Source: Synchiropus splendidus
Taxonomy: Eukaryota > Chordata > Actinopteri > Syngnathiformes > Callionymidae
Assembly (NCBI RefSeq): GCF_027744825.2
Contig: NW_026527056.1
Span: forward strand, 1,488,001 to 1,552,000
Direction: 5' to 3'
DNA: 64,000 nt
In this document: positions 59,746-64,000 of the stretch, in pieces
How positions within the stretch are numbered: position 1 is the first letter of the stretch
Layout: each line of letters begins with the position of its first letter
Notes under the pieces: generated by a model
Told to the model about the DNA's origin: nothing
Database searches by the model: none
Seen by the model: only the letters and a program-made list of their open reading frames with translations
Position numbers and translations under genes: made by a program

Positions 59746-61314
59746 AATCTAAGCTGTCTGAAGTGTTTTTCCAAAGTTATCAACATTTTTATGTTTGGCG
59801 TTCCGGAACCCACCTTTTCTCAGGCTGAAAATGCGTTTTCTGCATTGTGCGACAACTTTGCAGGGAAGCTTCAGAACATGAAATTTTCACCTCCCACGAT
59901 AGCAGAAAGGGTCTTTCGAGTAGTTGCACATCAAATCTAAGCAGTCTGAAGTGTTTTTCCAAAGTTCTGAACATTTTTATGTATGGCGTTCTGAAATCAA
60001 TCTTATCTCAGGCTGAAAACGCGTTTTACGTACTGTGCCATAACTTTGCAGGAAAGCTTCAGAACATGAAATTTTCACCTCCCACTATAGCAGAAAGGGT
60101 CTTTCTAGTAGTTGCACATCAAATCTAAGCTGTCGAAAGTGTTTTTCCAAATTTATCAACATTTTTATTTTTGGCGTTTCGGAAGCGAACTTATCTCCGG
60201 ATGAAAACGCGTTTCCTGCATTGTTGCAAAACTTTGCAGGGATGCTTCAGAACATGAAATGTTCGCCTCCCACTATAGCAGATACGGTCTTTCGAGGAGT
60301 TGCACATCAAATCTAAGCTGTCTGAAGTGTTTTTCCAAAGTTATCAACATTTTTATGTTTGGCGTTCTGGAACCCACCTTATCTCAGGCTGAAAACGCGT
60401 TTTCTGCATTGTGCCATAACTTTGCAGGGAAGCTTCAGAACATGAAATTTTCACCTCCCACTATAGCAGAAAGTGTCTTTCTAGTAGTTGCACATCAAAT
60501 CTAAGCTGTCTGAAGTGTTTTTCCAAAGTTATCAACATTCTTATGTTTGGCGTTCTGGAATCAACCTTATCTGAGACTGAAAACACGTTTTACGCATTGT
60601 GCCATAACTTTGCAGGAAAGCTTCAGAACATGGAATTCTCAACTCCCACTATAGCAGAAAGGGTCTTTCTAGTAGTTTCACATCAAATCTAAGCTGTCTG
60701 AAGTGTTTTTCCAAAGTTATGAATATTTTTATGTTTGGCGTTCCGGAATCGACCTTATCTCAGGCTGAAAACGCGTTTTCTGCATTGTGCCATAACTTTG
60801 CAGGGAAGCTTATGTTTGGCGTTCCAGAAACAACCTTATCTCAGGCTGAAAATGCGTTTCACATATTTTGCCATAACTTTGCAAGGAAGCTTCAGAACAT
60901 GAAATTTTAACATCCCACTATAGCAGAAAGGGTCTTTCTAGTAGTTGCACATCAAATCTAAGTTGTCTGAAGTGTTTTTCCAAAGTTATCAACATTCTTA
61001 TGTTTGGCGATCCGGAATCAACCTTATCTCAGGCTGAAAACGCGTTTTACGCATTGTGCCATAACTTTGCAGGAAAGCTTCAGAACATGAAATTTTCAAC
61101 TCCCACGATAGCAGAAAGGGTCTTTCTAGTAGTTTGCCATCAAATCTAAGCTGTCTAAAGTGTTTTTCCATAGTTATCAATATTTTTATGTTTGGCTTTC
61201 CGGAATCGACCTTATCTCAGGCTGAAAACGCGTTTCCTGCATTGTGCCATAACTTTGCAGGGAAACTTCAGAACATGAAATTTTCTCCTCCCACTATAGC
61301 AGAAAGTGTCTTTT
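59746..61314. repeat. Mixed monomers resembling 8.6-14.5 kb
   Basis: Contains the GTTCTGAAATCAATC unit (59,988), the CTGTCGAAAG / CTCCGGATG unit (60,133), the TTTCGAGGAGTTG unit (60,291), and the 107-bp deletion unit. These four marker types also occur between 7.2 and 14.5 kb, but in a different spacing. Confidence 0.78.
60719..60910. repeat. Truncated monomer: second instance of the 107-bp deletion junction
   Basis: GGGAAGCTT joins ATGTTTGGCGTTCCAG at 60,811/60,812, the same breakpoint as at 14,488/14,489. The downstream CCAGAAACAACC and AAAATGCGTTT variants are also shared, as is a TTTTGCCATAACTTTGC unit following. The flanks differ at several bases (TTTACATATT at 14,53x, TTTCACATATT here), so the two copies are not recent. 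Confidence 0.93.
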
Positions 61315-62801
61315 TAGTAGTTGCACATCAAATCTAAGCTGTCTGTAGTGTTTTTCCAAAGTTATCAACATTTTTATGTGTGGCGTTCCGGAACCCACCT
61401 TATCTCAGCCTGAAAACGCGTTTTACATATTTTGCCATAACTTTGCAGGGATGCTTCAGAAGATGAAATTTTAACATCCCACTATAGCAGAAAGGGTCTT
61501 TCTAATAGTTGCACATCAAATCTAAGTTGTCTGAAGTGTTTTTCCAAAGTTATCAACATTCTTATGTTTGGCGTTCCGGAATCAAACTTATCTCAGACTG
61601 AAAACGTGTTTTCTGCATTGTGTCATAACTTTGCAGGGAAACTTCAGAACATGAAATTTTCACGTCCAACTATAGCAGAAAGGTTCTTTCTAGTAGTTGC
61701 ACATCAAATCTAAGCTGTCTGAAGTGTTTTTCCAAAGTTATCAACATTTTTATGTTTGGCGTTCTGGAACCCACCTTATCTCAGGCTGAAAACGCGTTTT
61801 CTGCATTGTGCCGTAACTTTGCAGGGAGACTTCAGAACATGAAATTTTCTCCTCCCACTATAGCAGAAAGGGTATTTCTAGTAGTTGCACATCAAATCTT
61901 AGCAGTCTGAAGTGTTTTTCCAAAGTTCTGAACATTTTTATGTTTGGCGTTCTGAAATCAATCTTATCTCAGGCTGAAAACGCGTTTTACGTACTGTGCC
62001 ATAACTTTGCAGGGAAGCTTCAGAACATGAAATTTTAACCTCCCACTATTGCAGAAACTGTCTTTCTAGTAGTTGCACATCAAATCTAAGCTGTCTGTAG
62101 TGTTTTTCCAAAGTTATCAACATTTTTATGTGTGGCGTTCCGGAACCCACCTTATCTCAGCCTGAAAACGCGTTTTACATATTTTGCCATAACTTTGCAG
62201 GGATGCTTCAGAAGATGAAATTTTAACATCCCCCTATAGCAGAAAGGGTCTTTCTAATAGTTGCACATCAAATCTAAGTTGTCTGAAGTGTTTTTCCAAA
62301 GTTATCAACATTCTTATGTTTGGCGTTCCGGAATCAAACTTATCTCAGACTGAAAACGTGTTTTCTGCATTGTGTCATAACTTTGCAGGGAAACTTCAGA
62401 ACATGAAATTTTCACGTCCAACTATAGCAGAAAGGTTCTTTCTAGTAGTTGCACATCAAATCTAAGCTGTCTGAAGTGTTTTTCCAAAGTTATCAACATT
62501 TTTATGTTTGGCGTTCTGGAACCCACCTTATCTCAGGCTGAAAACGCGTTTTCTGCATTGTGCCGTAACTTTGCAGGGAGACTTCAGAACATGAAATTTT
62601 CTCCTCCCACTATAGCAGAAAGGGTATTTCTAGTAGTTGCACATCAAATCTTAGCAGTCTGAAGTGTTTTTCCAAAGTTCTGAACATTTTTATGTTTGGC
62701 GTTCTGAAATCAATCTTATCTCAGGCTGAAAACGCGTTTTACGTACTGTGCCATAACTTTGCAGGGAAGCTTCAGAACATGAAATTTTAACCTCCCACTA
62801 T
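61315..62801. repeat. Tandem duplication of a 4-monomer block (752 bp)
   Basis: Bases 61,315-62,049 and 62,067-62,801 match at offset 752 bp (4 x 188), with one mismatch noticed (CATCCCAC/CATCCCCC near 61,475/62,227). Both share GTCTGTAGTG, TTTATGTGTGGCG, CAGAAGATGAAA, CACGTCCAAC, GTGCCGTAAC and AAATCTTAGCAGTC. The edges are T/C at 61,314/62,066 and T/A at 62,050/62,802. Confidence 0.92.
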
Positions 62802-64000
62802 AGCAGAAAAGGTCCTTCCAGTATTTGCACATCAAATCTAAGCTGTCTGAAGTGTTTTTCCAAAGTTATCAACATTTTTATGTTTGGCGTTCTGGAACCC
62901 ACCTTATCTCAGGCTGAAAACGCGTTTTCTGCATTGTGCCATAACTTTGCAGGGAAGCTTCAGAACATGAAATTTTCACCTCCCACTATAGCAGAAAGTG
63001 TCTTTCTAGTAGTTGCACATCAAATCTAAGCTGTCGAAAGTGTTTTTCCAAAGTTATCAACATTTTTATTTTTGGCGTTTCGGAAGCGAACTTATCTCCG
63101 GATGAAAACGCGTTTTCTGCCTTGTGCCATAACTTTGCAGGGAAGCTTCAGAACATGAAATTTTAACCTCCCACTATAGCAGAAAAGGTCATTCGAGAAG
63201 TTGCACATAAAATCTAAGCTGTCTTGAAGTGTTTTTCTGAAGTGATTAACATTTTTATGTTTGGCGTTCCGGAACCCACCTTATCTCAGCCTGAAAACCG
63301 TGTTTTACATATTTTGCCATAACTTTGCAGGGAAGCTTCAGAACATGAAATTTTAACATCCCACTATGGCAGAAAGGGTCTTTCTAGTAGTTGCACATCA
63401 AATCTAAGCTGTCTGAAGTGTTTTTCCAAAGTTGTCAATATTTTTATGTTTGGCGTTTCGGAATCGACCTTATCTCAGGCTGAAAACGCATTTCCTGCAT
63501 TGTGGCATAACTTTGCAGGGAAGCTTCAGAACATGAAATTTTCACCTCCCACTGTAGCTAAAAGGGTCTTTCTAGTAGTTGCACATCAAATCTAAGCTGT
63601 CTGAAGTGTTTTTCCAAAGTTATCAACATTTTTATGTTTGGCGTTCTGGAACCCACCTTATCTCAGGCTGGAAACGCGTTTTCTGCATTGTGCCATAACT
63701 TTGCAGGGAAGCTTCAGAACATGAAATTTTCTCCTCCCACTATAGCAGAAAGTGTCTTTCTAGTAGTTGCACATCAAATCTAAGCTGTCTGAAGTGATTT
63801 TCCAAAGTTATCAACATTCTTATGTTTGGCGTTCCGGAATCAACCTTATCTGAGGCTGAAAACGCGTTTTACGCATTGTGCCATAACTTTGCAGGAAAGC
63901 TTCAGAACATGAAATTTTCAACTCCCACTATAGCAGAAAGGGTCTTTCTAGTAGTTTCACATCAAATCTAAGCTGTCTGAAGTGTTTTTCCAAAGGTATC
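62802..64000. repeat. Array continues to the window edge
   Basis: About six further monomers, among them the third CTGTCGAAAG / CTCCGGATG unit (63,034), a GTCTTGAAGTG unit with TTTTACATATTTTGCC (63,224), and a CACTGTAGCTAAAAGGG unit (63,549). The order from 63,030 to 63,560 parallels 9,488-10,210. The window ends mid-monomer at AAAGGTATC, so the array extends beyond 64,000. Confidence 0.9.

Larger units (their letters stand above)
1..64000. repeat. Satellite DNA array, ~188-bp monomer, about 341 head-to-tail units
   Basis: The same ~188-bp unit recurs without interruption across the window, always in the same orientation. The monomer position AAGCTGTCTGAAG occurs at 82 and for the last time at 63,970. 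That distance equals 341 units once two 107-bp deletions and about 6 bp of small indels are allowed for. Nearly every unit keeps an AAGCTT (HindIII) site, the string CTTTGCAGGGAAGCTTCAG or close variants, and the string GCACATCAAATCTAAGC. Unit lengths are mostly 187-189 bp. No unique sequence, transposon or gene interrupts the array, and both window ends lie inside it. Long homogeneous arrays like this are known from eukaryotic (peri)centromeric and subtelomeric heterochromatin. Which of these applies, and the species, cannot be told from the sequence. No stretch of over 300 bp holds anything other than monomers. Confidence 0.98.

Noticed and set aside
1..64000. Many open frames of 60-112 codons on both strands, with repeated motifs such as FMFGVPES and LEKHFRQLRFDVQ
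   Set aside because: They recur every monomer as translations of the satellite, on both strands and in several frames. The 188-bp period shifts frame at each unit, almost all frames stop at the fixed TAA in AAATCTAAGC, and no known domain is visible. I do not annotate them as genes.
1..64000. CRISPR-like array of direct repeats
   Set aside because: The 188-bp units abut one another without unique spacers, and no cas genes are present. This is satellite structure.
1..64000. Transposon, retroelement, tRNA or rRNA gene, or telomeric repeat embedded in the array
   Set aside because: I followed the monomer phase across the window and found only small indels and the two 107-bp deletions. There is no insertion large enough to hold such an element, and no telomere-like short repeat.

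Overview
The whole 64 kb window lies inside one tandem satellite DNA array. A monomer of about 188 bp repeats head to tail, in one orientation, from the first base to the last. The monomer phase gives about 341 units: 63,888 bp separate the first and last copies of the same monomer position, which is 341 x 188 minus two 107-bp deletions and a few single-base indels. I found no protein-coding gene, RNA gene, transposon, CRISPR array or unique flanking sequence. The longest open frame is 112 codons. All open frames are periodic by-products of the monomer, and because 188 is not a multiple of three no frame runs through the array. A homogeneous array of this size points to eukaryotic heterochromatin, such as a centromere, pericentromere or subtelomere. 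I do not recognise the satellite family and cannot name the organism.

The consensus monomer, numbered from its HindIII site (AAGCTT), is about 40% GC. It contains a 14-bp perfect palindrome with an MluI core (GAAAACGCGTTTTC, monomer positions 150-163), an 8-bp palindrome TTCCGGAA (124-131), and two T5 tracts 20 bp apart (89-93 and 109-113). All five consensus CpGs fall between positions 122 and 158. Their common variants include TpG or CpA, as expected if the CpGs were methylated in the germline.

Layout: (1) 1-4,375 holds two near-identical 11-mer blocks of 2,067 bp. (2) 4,376-6,700 is a variant block that recurs at 57,650-59,745. (3) 6,712-8,589 is a 5-mer (942 bp) duplication. (4) 8,590-14,480 is a mixed region, and a 107-bp deletion junction follows at 14,488. 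(5) 14,489-20,340 contains a triplicated monomer (15.6-16.1 kb) and a block shared with 11.9-13.4 kb. (6) 20,347-23,735 is a 9-mer (1,692 bp) duplication. (7) 23.7-41.1 kb is dominated by an ACCCACC-type subfamily with 12-mer, 6-mer and 4-mer duplications and mosaic blocks. (8) 41.1-47.2 kb has partial copies of a cassette of about five monomers, one pair being an exact 942-bp tandem duplication. (9) 47.2-57.6 kb is a more diverged region with an 8-mer repeat (1,506 bp). (10) 57.6-64.0 kb returns to the variants seen in the first 14 kb, repeats the 107-bp deletion junction at 60,811, and has a 4-mer (752 bp) duplication.

Nothing here works as a gene system. The interest lies in how the array evolved: duplications whose offsets are all near-integer multiples of the monomer, a deletion junction present twice 46 kb apart, mosaic segment order, and clustered decaying CpGs. 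Coordinates of duplication edges were read by eye and may be off by a few bases.
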